DNA of 64,000 nt. Origin: Saccharothrix sp. HUAS TT1 (GTDB lineage Bacteria > Actinomycetota > Actinomycetes > Mycobacteriales > Pseudonocardiaceae). This document shows, in pieces, positions 17,937 to 26,534 of the stretch. Position numbers and translations under genes: made by a program. The stretch lies in NCBI RefSeq assembly GCF_040744945.1, contig NZ_CP160453.1, positions 7,874,001-7,938,000 of the forward strand, given 5' to 3'. Within the stretch, counting starts at the first letter, position 1. Each line of letters begins with the position of its first letter. The notes under the pieces were generated by a model. It did no database searches. It had not been told where the DNA came from and worked only from the letters and a program-made list of their open reading frames with translations.

Positions 17937-17978
17937 GAAATCCGCCGCCCATTGTGATCTCCGATCAGGGAGCCGAAG

Positions 17979-19361
17979 ATGCCACTGAAGTCATCACCAG
18001 GCCCGACCAGGGGGCGGCGGCTGCGTCGCGGATTGGCGGCGGCGGCGGCGCTCGTGCTCGCCGCCACCACGGCGGTGGGCGCGGGCCCGGCGTCCGCCGA
18101 CGTCAGCGCCGCCGCGCGGGTCGACAACCCGTACGCCGGCGCGTCGGTCTACGTGAACCCCGACTGGTCCGCGAAGGCGCGCGCCGACGGCGGGTCCGCC
18201 ATCGCCAACCAGCCGACGTTCGTCTGGATGGACCGGATCGCCGCGATCACCGGCACGACCGGCGCCCGCGGCCTGCGCGCGCACCTCGACAACGCCCTCA
18301 GCCAGGCGGCCGGGCGCACGATGGTCGTCCAGTTCGTCATCTACAACCTGCCCGGCCGCGACTGCGCGGCGCTCGCGTCCAACGGCGAGCTCGGCCCGGA
18401 CGACCTGCCCCGCTACAAGACCGAGTACATCGACCCGATCGCCGCGATCATGGGTGAGTCGAAGTACGCGAACCTGCGCATCGTGACGATCATCGAGATC
18501 GACTCGCTGCCCAACCTCGTGACCAACGTCGGCAGCCGGCCGACCGCGACGCCCATGTGCGACCGGATGCTGCAGAACGGCAACTACGTCAACGGCGTCG
18601 GGTACGCGCTGGCCAAGCTCGGCGCGATCGGCAACGTCTACAACTACATCGACGCCGCCCACCACGGCTGGATCGGGTGGGACGACAACTTCAGCACTTC
18701 CGCGCAGCTGTTCGCGCAGGCTGCCCGCGCGTCGGGCAGCACGGTCGACAACGTCACCGGGTTCATCTCCAACACGGCGAACTACGGCGTGCTGAAGGAG
18801 GACCACTTCACCATCAACGACTCGGTGAACGGCACCTCGGTGCGCCAGTCGAAGTGGATCGACTGGAACCGGTACGTCGACGAGCTGTCGTTCGCCCAGG
18901 CGTTCCGCACGCAGCTGATCAGCGCGGGCTTCCCGTCGAACATCGGCATGCTGATCGACACCTCGCGCAACGGCTGGGGCGGCTCCCAGCGCCCGACCGC
19001 CAAGGGCCCGACGACCAGCGTCGACGCCTACGTCAACGGCGGCAAGTACGACCGCCGCCTCCACCTCGGCAACTGGTGCAACCAGTCCGGGGCGGGCATC
19101 GGCGAGCGGCCGAAGGCCAGCCCGGCCTCGGGCATCGACGCCTACGTGTGGGCCAAGCCGCCGGGCGAGTCCGACGGCGCGAGCCGGGAGATCCCGAACA
19201 ACGAGGGCAAGGGCTTCGACCGGATGTGCGACCCGACGTACGGCGGCAACGCCCGCAACGGCAACAACATGTCGGGTGCGCTCGCCAACGCGCCGCTGTC
19301 CGGCCACTGGTTCTCCGCCCAGTTCCGCCAGCTGGTGGCCAACGCCCACCCGAGGCTCTGA
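17979..19361 (+). CDS. Secreted GH6 cellulase (cellobiohydrolase/endoglucanase)
   Basis: A 460-residue secreted enzyme with an arginine-rich n-region, a hydrophobic core and ASA-type cleavage site near residue 40 (GPASADV; twin Arg present, so Tat or Sec). The GH6 signatures VIYNLPGRDCAALASNG and IIEIDSLPN are clear. GH6 enzymes invert beta-1,4-glucan linkages with an aspartate acid; the Cys pairs seen here are typical. There is no carbohydrate-binding module, so it may work on soluble or amorphous cellulose. It stands alone, ended by a strong bidirectional hairpin, and shares an upstream TTCGAA cluster with the GH12 gene. Confidence 0.93.
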   Translation: MPLKSSPGPTRGRRLRRGLAAAAALVLAATTAVGAGPASADVSAAARVDNPYAGASVYVNPDWSAKARADGGSAIANQPTFVWMDRIAAITGTTGARGLRAHLDNALSQAAGRTMVVQFVIYNLPGRDCAALASNGELGPDDLPRYKTEYIDPIAAIMGESKYANLRIVTIIEIDSLPNLVTNVGSRPTATPMCDRMLQNGNYVNGVGYALAKLGAIGNVYNYIDAAHHGWIGWDDNFSTSAQLFAQAARASGSTVDNVTGFISNTANYGVLKEDHFTINDSVNGTSVRQSKWIDWNRYVDELSFAQAFRTQLISAGFPSNIGMLIDTSRNGWGGSQRPTAKGPTTSVDAYVNGGKYDRRLHLGNWCNQSGAGIGERPKASPASGIDAYVWAKPPGESDGASREIPNNEGKGFDRMCDPTYGGNARNGNNMSGALANAPLSGHWFSAQFRQLVANAHPRL

Positions 19362-19375
19362 CCGGATGCGATCAG

Positions 19376-19409
19376 GGGGTGTTCCGGGGCTGCGACCCCG
19401 GAACACCCC
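19376..19409. terminator. Bidirectional stem-loop terminator
   Basis: A perfect 14-bp stem (GGGGTGTTCCGGGG and its complement) with a 6-base loop sits between the converging GH6 gene and lipoprotein gene. Confidence 0.85.
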
Positions 19410-19415
19410 TTCGCG

Positions 19416-19982
19416 TCAGCGCTTGTCTTCCGGCGCCTGGTAGGGCGGCGGCGTCATCGGGTGCGGCGGCGGCGTCATCGGGTAGGGCATCGCCGGGTGC
19501 GGCGGCTGCCGGCTCTCCTCGATCCGACGGCGACGACCGCGGCGGCTCAGGACGATCAGCAGGACGATCACGCCGAGCAGGCCCACCCCCAGGACCACGG
19601 CCACGACCGCACCGACGTTCGACCCGCCGTCCGACCCGGGCGCGATCTTCCGCGCCCCGAACAACTGCTCCAGTTCCCGGTTGGTCGCCGAACGCGACTC
19701 GCCGTTCACCGCCACCACGAGCTGGTCGACCTCGTCCGGGTAGGTCTCCCAGACCAACCGGGCGATGGTCAGGCCGTCGTCGTCCGGCTCGGACGCGTTC
19801 TCGGCGCTGATGGTCACCGCGTCGAAGCCGTTGGTCGTGTTGTGGTTCACCGAAACGGCGGTGTAGCCGGCGTCCTCGACGCGCTTGCTCAGGCTCATCA
19901 GCTCGGCGAGCGATGCGCACCCCGCCGCCACCAGGCAGCACAGCAGCACGACCAGCAGACGTGAGTCGGCGATCCTCCTCAT
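19416..19982 (-). CDS. Lipoprotein with C-terminal membrane helix and proline-rich tail
   Basis: A 188-residue protein I do not recognise. It has a lipobox LVAAGC (residues 17-22), an exported domain of about 100 residues (SVNHNTTNGFDAVTI), then a membrane helix near 128-146, basic residues RRGRRRR and a cytoplasmic tail with PPPHPMTPPP repeats. A lipid anchor plus a second helix would place the domain between two membrane attachments. It has no cysteines other than those in the signal region. It lies just downstream of another lipoprotein gene on the same strand (85-base gap), perhaps the same operon. Confidence 0.7.
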   Translation of the reverse strand: MRRIADSRLLVVLLCCLVAAGCASLAELMSLSKRVEDAGYTAVSVNHNTTNGFDAVTISAENASEPDDDGLTIARLVWETYPDEVDQLVVAVNGESRSATNRELEQLFGARKIAPGSDGGSNVGAVVAVVLGVGLLGVIVLLIVLSRRGRRRRIEESRQPPHPAMPYPMTPPPHPMTPPPYQAPEDKR

Positions 19983-20066
19983 GCGAACCCCCCATAGGTC
20001 GACGGCAAGGAGTTACGGCAGCGGCCGTCGGGTTCGGGCCGCTGCCGCGGAAGAGGACGCGGACCG

Positions 20067-20462
20067 TCAGGGGGCGCAGGCGGCGGTCAGGTTCGCGACC
20101 CGGTTCGCCTTGTCCTCCAGCCACGCGGCGGGGCGCAGGACGAGGTCGTCCACGGTCACCTCGCGCAACGTCGTGGCCAACCCGGTGATCGCCTCGTTGA
20201 TCGTGGTGTCCGCGGCGGACGCGGCGAGGTCGGCGAGGGAGTCCGCGGCGCCGTGCGCCTGGTCGACCGCCCGCTCGGGGCTGGCGGGGTCGAACGTGAA
20301 CGACACCTGGGACAGGGCGTCCGCGCACAGCTGCACGGTGTTGGCGGTGTCGGCGACGGCGGCGGCCGTGTCGGACGCTTCCTGGAGCGTCCCGCACGCG
20401 CTCAGCGCGGTGACGGCGGCGATCGTGGCGACGGCGGCGGCGAGACGGGTCGTGGGGCGCAT
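20067..20462 (-). CDS. Small alanine-rich lipoprotein
   Basis: A 131-residue exported protein with lipobox ALSACG near residue 20, followed by an alanine- and threonine-rich, probably helical domain ending in a second cysteine (LTAACAP). ATG at 20462 has an ideal GGAGGA site at 7-base spacing. I know no family for it. The helical, heptad-like pattern (SDTAAAVADTANTV, LADLAASAADT) suggests a helical bundle or coiled coil. Confidence 0.7.
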   Translation of the reverse strand: MRPTTRLAAAVATIAAVTALSACGTLQEASDTAAAVADTANTVQLCADALSQVSFTFDPASPERAVDQAHGAADSLADLAASAADTTINEAITGLATTLREVTVDDLVLRPAAWLEDKANRVANLTAACAP

Positions 20463-20803
20463 GGCGGCATCCTCCGGTTCTGGTGCGAACCAGAGGTCTC
20501 CCCAGCCACCGGAACCGGTGACGCGGTGACCGGGCCGCTGCGGAGCGGCCGTAATGACGATCACCTGCCGAGTGGGTACTCCCCTCTGCCGCCCAGGATG
20601 CCGGTGATCGGGGCGGCGGTCAAAGTGACAGCGGTCTCACGGCGGTGACCCGGGCCCTGCCCCGCCGACGACGTGCGGAAACGGACGACCTCAACTGTTA
20701 ACTGGCAGTAGCCGGTAGTGAGGCGAGGTGTGCTCACCTGTTTGCCGCAGACGTGGTCCGGGCATTCGGTGAGGGTGCCCCTCACGCGACCGGAGGTATG
20801 ACG

Positions 20804-22153
20804 GTGTCACCCTCGGTAAGCGACAACCTGCTCGCCGACCGCTACCAGCTCATCGAGCCGATCGGGATCGGCGGCATGGCGGAGGTCCACCGCGCCTGGG
20901 ACCGGGTGCTGCGACGGCACGTCGCGGTGAAGGTGTTCCAACCGGGCTTCGACCCCGCCGCCGCGCAGCGGTTCGACAACGAGGTGCGCGTGCTGGCCGG
21001 GCTCTCCCACCCCGGCCTGGTGTCGGTCTACGACGCCGACACGGGCGCGGCCACGCCGTTCGTCGTGCTGCGGCTGATCGACGGCCGCACCCTGCGGGAC
21101 CTGATGGACCTGGGCCCGCTGCCGCTGGACCGGGTTCGCGCGCTCGGCGCGCGGCTCGCCGACGCGCTGGCCTACGTGCACGCGCACGACCTCGTGCACC
21201 GCGACGTGAAGCCGTCGAACATCCTGCTCGACCAGGACGACGACCCCTTCCTGGCCGACTTCGGCCTGGCCCACCTGACCGGGGCCACCCGGCTGACCCG
21301 GACCAACCAGCTCGTCGGCACCGCCGCCTACCTCGCGCCGGAGCAGGTGCTCGGCCAGGAGATCGGCCACCCCGCCGACGTCTACGCCCTGGGCCTGGTG
21401 CTGGTGGAGTGCCTGACCGGTCGGCGCGAGTACCAGGGCGGCGACGTGGAGGCGGCGGTCGCCCGGCTGCACCGCACGCCCACCATCCCCGAGGAGCTGC
21501 CCGCCGACGTCCGGGGGCTGCTGGCGCGGATGACGTCCTCGGCGCCGGAGGACCGGCCCACCGCGCACGACTGCGCGCAGGTCCTCGGCGGTGTGCCGGC
21601 GCTCCCCCTCGCGGTCGAGGCGGAGCCGGGCGGCGACCGGGCGACCGAGGAACTGCCGCGCGGCGCGCGAGCGTCGTGGAAGGCGCTCGTCGCCTCGGCG
21701 GGCGCGCTGGTCGGCGCGTTCGCGCTCACGCTGGCCGCCACGTCCGGCGAAACCCCGGCGGGCACCGCGCCGCCCACCTCCAGCACGCAGCAGGAGGCAG
21801 CCCCCGAACAGGCGGGCTCGTCGGACCCGAGCCAGCAACCGGGCAACCCGCAGTACATCGGGACGCCGCGCGGTTCGGGCGCGACCGCGACCGCCACCGC
21901 GCCGGACGCCTCCACCTCGGCCGTCGCCCCGGCGGCCGACCGGGCGGTGGTCGACACGCCCGAACCCGTGACCGCCTCGGAAGAGGCTCCCACCACCACG
22001 GTCGAACCCGCTCCCACCACCACCGCCGTGCCGCCGACGTCGAACCCGCCGACCACCACCGCCGGGACGACCGAGCCGAGCGCCGAGCCCGAGGACCCGC
22101 CGTCGCAGCCCACCGAGGGCACGGGCGAGGACGTGGGCGAGGGCGAGGACTGA
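20804..22153 (+). CDS. Serine/threonine protein kinase (membrane-anchored, PknB-like)
   Basis: A 449-residue Hanks-type kinase: glycine loop GIGGMAEV, ATP lysine Lys43 (AVKVF), catalytic HRDVKPSN (Asp135), ADFGLA (Asp152) and APEQ. A membrane helix lies near 294-314, followed by an external tail of about 135 residues rich in Thr, Pro and Glu, with no PASTA repeats. GTG at 20804 is preferred over ATG 20798 because the GGAGG at 20792 is 7 bases from GTG and only one from ATG. It faces PPK2 across a terminator. Its target is unknown. Confidence 0.92.
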   Translation: MSPSVSDNLLADRYQLIEPIGIGGMAEVHRAWDRVLRRHVAVKVFQPGFDPAAAQRFDNEVRVLAGLSHPGLVSVYDADTGAATPFVVLRLIDGRTLRDLMDLGPLPLDRVRALGARLADALAYVHAHDLVHRDVKPSNILLDQDDDPFLADFGLAHLTGATRLTRTNQLVGTAAYLAPEQVLGQEIGHPADVYALGLVLVECLTGRREYQGGDVEAAVARLHRTPTIPEELPADVRGLLARMTSSAPEDRPTAHDCAQVLGGVPALPLAVEAEPGGDRATEELPRGARASWKALVASAGALVGAFALTLAATSGETPAGTAPPTSSTQQEAAPEQAGSSDPSQQPGNPQYIGTPRGSGATATATAPDASTSAVAPAADRAVVDTPEPVTASEEAPTTTVEPAPTTTAVPPTSNPPTTTAGTTEPSAEPEDPPSQPTEGTGEDVGEGED

Positions 22154-22164
22154 GCGGTCCGCGC

Positions 22165-22196
22165 GATCCGGTCGGGGGTGCGCCCCCGACCGGATC
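22165..22196. terminator. Bidirectional stem-loop terminator
   Basis: A perfect 14-bp stem (GATCCGGTCGGGGG and its complement) with a 4-base loop follows the kinase stop and faces the PPK2 stop. Confidence 0.85.
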
Positions 22197-22221
22197 GGCA
22201 CCTCCCCGAGCAGTGCACTTC

Positions 22222-22259
22222 TGATCAGGGCACCCTTTTGATCAGTGCCCCTTTGATCA
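22222..22259. repeat. Triple TGATCA repeat between kinase and PPK2
   Basis: TGATCA occurs at 22222, 22239 and 22254, each next to a GGGCAC, GTGCCC or GGTGC element; GGGCAC and GTGCCC can pair to form a second small hairpin. The last copy overlaps the ppk2 stop codon. Its role is unclear and it may simply reinforce termination. Confidence 0.35.
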
Positions 22260-23231
22260 GGGGTGCACGCCGGGACCGTGGTCGGGCTCGTCGAACGGCG
22301 CGATGGGGGTCGGGCTGAGCGACGCCTCGTCCTCGCCCTCCTCCAGCAGCGTGGCCGCCGGTCCGATCACCCGCGGGTCCGGCTCGCCGACCACCTCGGG
22401 GTCCTTGTCGGCGTAGTCGATCCGCGCCAGCACGCTCCGCATGGCCTCGATCCGGGCCCGCTTCTTGTCGTTGCTCTTCACCACGGTCCACGGCGCGGCC
22501 TCGGTGTCGGTGGCGCGGAACATGGCCACCTTCGCCTCGGTGTAGGCGTCCCACAGGTCCAGCGACTTGACGTCGTTGGAGCTGAGCTTCCACTGCCGCA
22601 CGGGGTCGACCTGCCGGATCAGGAACCGCGTCCGCTGCTCCGCGCGCGACACCGAGAACCACAGCTTCACCAGCGTGATGCCGTCGTCCACCAGCATCTT
22701 CTCGAACGTCGGCGCCTGCCGCGTGAACCGCTGGTACTGCTCCTCGGTGCAGTAGCCCATCACCCGCTCGACGCCGGCGCGGTTGTACCAGGAGCGGTCG
22801 AACAGCACGACCTCACCGGCGGTCGGCAGGTGGTCGACGTAGCGCTGGAAGTACCACTCGCCCTGCTCCCGCTCGGTCGGCTTGCCCAGCGCCACCACCC
22901 GCGCGCCGCGGGGGTTCAGGTGCTCGGTGAACCGCTTGATCGTTCCGCCCTTGCCCGCCGCGTCACGCCCCTCGAAGACGATGACCAGCCGGCCGCCGGT
23001 GTCCTTGATCCAGTACTGCAGCTTCAGCAGCTCGATCTGCAGCAGCCGCTTGGACAGCTCGTACTCGTCGCGGCTCAACCGCTCCGGGTACGGGTAGTTC
23101 TCCCGCCAGGTGTCGATCGGCGTGCCGTCCGCGTGCCGCAGCACGGGGTCGTCCCCGTCCTCGTAGTCCACCACGAGGTCGTCCAACCTCAGGCCGGGGA
23201 ACCGTTCGGAGATGTCCAGGGCGTTGTTCAC
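22257..23231 (-). CDS. ppk2: Polyphosphate kinase 2
   Basis: A 324-residue PPK2 domain protein that transfers phosphate between polyphosphate and nucleotides (class I proteins mainly make GTP/ATP from NDP and polyP). The Walker A-like FEGRDAAGKGG (86-96), the Asp-Arg motif FDRSWYNR (144-151) and the basic lid with KQW-like RQWKLSSND are present. A single PPK2 domain of this length and the DDPVL N-terminal part fit class I. A leucine-rich acidic C-terminal tail of about 50 residues is extra. It probably works in phosphate/energy storage. Confidence 0.94.
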   Translation of the reverse strand: MNNALDISERFPGLRLDDLVVDYEDGDDPVLRHADGTPIDTWRENYPYPERLSRDEYELSKRLLQIELLKLQYWIKDTGGRLVIVFEGRDAAGKGGTIKRFTEHLNPRGARVVALGKPTEREQGEWYFQRYVDHLPTAGEVVLFDRSWYNRAGVERVMGYCTEEQYQRFTRQAPTFEKMLVDDGITLVKLWFSVSRAEQRTRFLIRQVDPVRQWKLSSNDVKSLDLWDAYTEAKVAMFRATDTEAAPWTVVKSNDKKRARIEAMRSVLARIDYADKDPEVVGEPDPRVIGPAATLLEEGEDEASLSPTPIAPFDEPDHGPGVHP

Positions 23232-23270
23232 CGGGTCGGCTTACCCCAGCCGTCACCAGGACAAACCGGG

Positions 23271-23309
23271 CACGGGCCGCACCCCTCGCGACAGCGGGCG
23301 CGGCCCGTG
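23271..23309 (-). terminator. Stem-loop terminator after secreted protease
   Basis: A 10-bp stem (CACGGGCCGC / GCGGCCCGTG) with a 19-base loop overlaps the space between the protease stop and the ppk2 start. The stem is moderate and the loop long. Confidence 0.5.
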
Positions 23310-23316
23310 CGCCGGG

Positions 23317-24459
23317 TTACAGCAGCGACCCGATCTGCGCCGCGACCAGGTCGATCCGCACGCCCTGGTTCGGGCAGCCGCCGTAGTGGTGCAGCCCGAT
23401 CACCTTGTTGGTGCGCCGGGACAGCACCGGCGAGCCGGACGAGCCGCCCTCGGTGTCGCACCGGTAGGCGATGTCGGACTGCGACGAGCTGCCGTTGACC
23501 CGGACGGCGGAGACGGCGCAGTAGCCGCCGCCGTTCTGGTCGTCGCGCAGGGAGAGCTTCTTGAGCTTGCCCGCCGGGTGGCCGATGACGTACATCTCCT
23601 CGCCGACGGCGGGCACCCGCGCGTCCAGCTCCAGGTAGCCGAACGACGCGAGCGAGGCGAAGTTGGTGACGCTGAACAGGGTGTAGTCCAACGGCGCGCT
23701 GGTGCGCAGCACCGACGACACCAGGACCTTGGTGACCGCGGCGCTGCTGGTGCCACCACAGGTCGGGCACTGGTAGTTGAACCACACCTCGATGCCGGAA
23801 CCGCTGGTGAAGCAGTGGTTGTTGGTCAGCATCCGGTTGTTCGGGCCGACCCGCCAGGCCGTGCACAGCGAGCCGCCGTTGCGCAGCAGCTTGGCCACCG
23901 CGGGCGTCCGGCCGAACTCGGCCGGGTTGCTGCTCTGGTAGCAGACGGCGTCGCGGTAGTCGTTGGCGCCGCAGATGCTCTTGGGCGCCAGCTCCGCCGC
24001 CGCGGCCAGCTCGGCGTCGGTGTAGCCGCGGGTGATCCGGTCGAGCCGCACCCGGCTGGCCGGGTGCGCCGGTCCGCCGTCCCGGCCCCGCAGGGCGAGC
24101 ACGGCCCGGTCGCCGGTGACGGACATGGCCCAGAAGCCGGTCGCGTCGACGGTCGCCGTGCCGGACGCGGTGACGTCGGCGGTGTAGCGGTAGGTCTCCG
24201 CGCCGGCCGGGTCGGAGACCGTGAGCACGTCGCCGCCGACCAGGCGCAGGCCGGTGAAGTGCGCCTTCAGGTACCACGAGCCGGGGCGCTCGACGGTGGT
24301 GGACGGGTTCCGGCCGCCGAGGACGGTCGACACGACCTCGTCCTCACCGACCTTCTGCGTCTGTTCGACCAGCTGTGGTGCGGCATTCGCGGTAGTGGGC
24401 ACCCCTAACAGGGGTAGCGCGAGCACGGCCGCAGCGAGGAGTTGCAGGGTTCTCCGCAC
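23317..24459 (-). CDS. Secreted trypsin-like (lysyl-endopeptidase-type) serine protease
   Basis: A 380-residue exported protease: signal peptide to about residue 26 (ANA-A), a beta-rich pro/accessory region to about 165, then a chymotrypsin-fold domain with catalytic His215 (LTNNHCF), Asp258 (APLDYTLF) and Ser341 (GSSGSP). There are eight or more cysteines likely in disulfides. The paired CPTCGG and YCAV patterns recall lysyl endopeptidases of Lysobacter and Achromobacter. GTG start with GAGGTG ribosome site. It probably acts outside the cell on proteins. Confidence 0.9.
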   Translation of the reverse strand: MRRTLQLLAAAVLALPLLGVPTTANAAPQLVEQTQKVGEDEVVSTVLGGRNPSTTVERPGSWYLKAHFTGLRLVGGDVLTVSDPAGAETYRYTADVTASGTATVDATGFWAMSVTGDRAVLALRGRDGGPAHPASRVRLDRITRGYTDAELAAAAELAPKSICGANDYRDAVCYQSSNPAEFGRTPAVAKLLRNGGSLCTAWRVGPNNRMLTNNHCFTSGSGIEVWFNYQCPTCGGTSSAAVTKVLVSSVLRTSAPLDYTLFSVTNFASLASFGYLELDARVPAVGEEMYVIGHPAGKLKKLSLRDDQNGGGYCAVSAVRVNGSSSQSDIAYRCDTEGGSSGSPVLSRRTNKVIGLHHYGGCPNQGVRIDLVAAQIGSLL

Positions 24460-24472
24460 TGGTTCACCTCAC

Positions 24473-24496
24473 GGTGTGAGCAGGGATGGTCACACC
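24473..24496. promoter_or_regulatory. Inverted repeat in protease leader
   Basis: GGTGTGA and TCACACC are separated by 10 bases, 14-37 bases upstream of the protease start. It could be an operator or a leader hairpin covering the ribosome site region. Confidence 0.4.
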
Positions 24497-24577
24497 AGGT
24501 GATGCTGCTCCTCCGGCCGGAGGGTGTCAGCCCGCCGATCGTCGGTAGTGCCACCGAAGTCCACTGTGGACACGTGA

Positions 24578-24609
24578 ACGCCCGGCGGGTCGGGGGACCC
24601 GCCGGGCGT
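24578..24609 (-). terminator. Stem-loop terminator after DUF2795 gene
   Basis: A perfect 14-bp stem (24578-24591 with 24596-24609) and GGGG loop begins 12 bases beyond the DUF2795 stop. Confidence 0.8.
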
Positions 24610-24620
24610 CCGACGCGCTC

Positions 24621-24830
24621 TCAGGCTTCGCGCTGCTGGTCGATCGCGGCCGACTCAACCACCTCGTCGAACGACGAGTAGAGGCGGTCGGGGATCGAGT
24701 GCAACGCGTGCACGGTGTCCTCGTCCGCGTTGTTGCGCGACGCGTGGTCGACCAACTGCCCCTTGTCCGCCGGATAGCCGACGTCACCCAGCACGGTGCG
24801 CAACCTGCCCACGGTCGTCGTGTCGCTCAT
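24621..24830 (-). CDS. DUF2795-domain small protein
   Basis: A 69-residue acidic helical protein matching the DUF2795 pattern: LRTVLGDVGYPADKGQLVDHA and HALHSIPDRLYSSFDEVVE. The family is widespread in actinobacteria and of unknown function; some members sit near stress genes. GGGAGAG precedes the ATG. It is a single-gene unit bounded by a terminator. Confidence 0.85.
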   Translation of the reverse strand: MSDTTTVGRLRTVLGDVGYPADKGQLVDHASRNNADEDTVHALHSIPDRLYSSFDEVVESAAIDQQREA

Positions 24831-24927
24831 CGCTCTCCCTTCGCTCCCGCTCCGGGTACCCGGTGACGCCGAACCGACACGGGCGCCGGTCGAACGTCCA
24901 CACCGGACAGCGGCGGACGGCCCCCGC

Positions 24928-25569
24928 TCACCGGCGGCTCCCGACGCGCGGCGGCGTGGCCCGCACCACCCAGCCGAGCAGCCGGTGGTCGCCCACCCCC
25001 ACCGCCAGCGCGGTGGCGCGGTCGGTGAGCAGCCGGATCGCCACCCACGCCACGACCGCGCCGAGCAGCAGGCCCGCCAGCACGTCGTGCGGGTAGTGCG
25101 CCCCGACGAACACCCTGGAGAACGCCATCAGCACCGCCAGCACCACGGCCAACCCCCGCAGCTCACGCCACGCGAGCGCCAGCCCGACGGCCGCCGCGCC
25201 CGCGATCGCGGAGTGGTTGCTGGGGAACGACCAGTCGCCCACCTCGGGGCACACCGCCACGGTGAAGCCGACCGGCAGGCCGCGGCACGGCCGCTCCTCC
25301 TCCACCACCGCCTTCAGCGCCTCGCTCACCCCGTAGGCGAGCACGGTCACCACCGGCGCCAGCAGCGCCACCACCGTGGTGACCAGGTCGCCCCGCCCGC
25401 GCGCCCGCCACCACGCCACCGCCAGCAGCACCGCGAGTACCACCAGCCCCGCATCGGTGAACAGGGCGAACGACACCCGCAACCACTCGGGCGTCCCGCC
25501 CGCGAACTCCACCACCCCGTCGTACAGACCGTTCCCGGACCCGGTCTCTCCACCCACCCGTAACTGCAT
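24928..25569 (-). CDS. PAP2-family membrane phosphatase
   Basis: A 213-residue integral membrane phosphatase with about six helices and the three PAP2 motifs: KAVVEEERP, PSNHS (acid/base His) and SRVFVGAHYPHD (nucleophile His). Such enzymes dephosphorylate undecaprenyl pyrophosphate or phosphatidic acid at the outer face. ATG at 25569 is preferred over GTG two codons earlier because of AAAGG at 6-base spacing. Its C-terminus is basic and cytoplasmic. Confidence 0.9.
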   Translation of the reverse strand: MQLRVGGETGSGNGLYDGVVEFAGGTPEWLRVSFALFTDAGLVVLAVLLAVAWWRARGRGDLVTTVVALLAPVVTVLAYGVSEALKAVVEEERPCRGLPVGFTVAVCPEVGDWSFPSNHSAIAGAAAVGLALAWRELRGLAVVLAVLMAFSRVFVGAHYPHDVLAGLLLGAVVAWVAIRLLTDRATALAVGVGDHRLLGWVVRATPPRVGSRR

Positions 25570-25635
25570 GGCCACCTTTCGCGCACACCAACTCCAAGTG
25601 ACGAGGAAGTTAGCAGTGGGTGAAGGGCGGTGTGA

Positions 25636-26244
25636 TCAGGCCGCCGAACGGGCCGCCGCCGCGACCACGTGCGGCGTGAGCGCGTCGGCGATCAGCGCGT
25701 AGCCCGCGGGCGACGGGTGGAAGCGGTCCGCCGAGAACAGGGCCGGGTCGGCGGCGAACCGGTCGAACAGCTCGGCGCCGACGGCCGCGACGACCCCGCC
25801 CGCCCGCACCACGGCGTCGGCCTGCGCCCTGGCGTAGAGGCCGCTGGCCTGCGACACGAACGCCCGGTACGCGGGCGGCACGTGCGAGACGACGCCGAGG
25901 TCCGGCGCGGTGGCCACCACCACCTGGCCGCCCGCGCGGCGCAGGCCGGCCACCGCGTCGTGCAGCAGCCCCGCGCCCACCGCCGGCGGGGTGAACGAGG
26001 TCAGGTCGTTCGCCCCGATCACGATCAGCGCGAGGTCGACGCCCGTCGGCACGGCGGCGCGCACCTGGTCGGCGAGACCGGTGGAGCGCGCGCCGGACAC
26101 CGCGTGCACCCCGAGGTCCACCCGGTGCCCCGCTGCCCGCAGTTCGGCGGCCAGCAGCGGGCCCAACGCCTGTTCGGCCCGCGCGCACCCCACACCGACC
26201 GCGAGCGAATCACCCAGGACGCGGAAGCGCAGTTGTTCAGTCAT
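25636..26244 (-). CDS. SGNH/GDSL hydrolase (cytoplasmic)
   Basis: A 202-residue single-domain SGNH hydrolase with block I GDSLAVG (nucleophile Ser), block III GAND and block V DRFHPSPAGY carrying the Asp-His pair. It has no signal peptide, so it probably acts on intracellular or membrane-derived esters. A GTG one codon upstream (26247) is also possible; the ribosome site is weak. Confidence 0.88.
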   Translation of the reverse strand: MTEQLRFRVLGDSLAVGVGCARAEQALGPLLAAELRAAGHRVDLGVHAVSGARSTGLADQVRAAVPTGVDLALIVIGANDLTSFTPPAVGAGLLHDAVAGLRRAGGQVVVATAPDLGVVSHVPPAYRAFVSQASGLYARAQADAVVRAGGVVAAVGAELFDRFAADPALFSADRFHPSPAGYALIADALTPHVVAAAARSAA

Positions 26245-26534
26245 CACCCAGGGACAACGCCCGGCCGCGGTCCGGTGCTCCCGCCCGGAGCGTTCCGCCT
26301 ACCACACCGACGCGGGCAGGCCGTCCGTTTCGCGAAGGTCGGGCCGGCCCCCGGGCGAACACGGCACGCTCGAAGAAGTCGTCCACCAGAGCATCCGTCA
26401 TCATTTTTCTAGAAGGTCCGACGGGGAGAAGGGAAATAACGGCCGGTGGCGGTCGGCGCCGGTCGGACCGGACGCGCGTTCGCCTCCCGAGTGCACTTCC
26501 GCCGCTCGAGTTCCCGACGCGAAAGGTGATCACG

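Noticed and set aside
24796..25563. Long plus-strand frame opposite the PAP2 gene
   Set aside because: His/Gln/Arg-rich, without domain; the opposite strand encodes a clear PAP2 protein.
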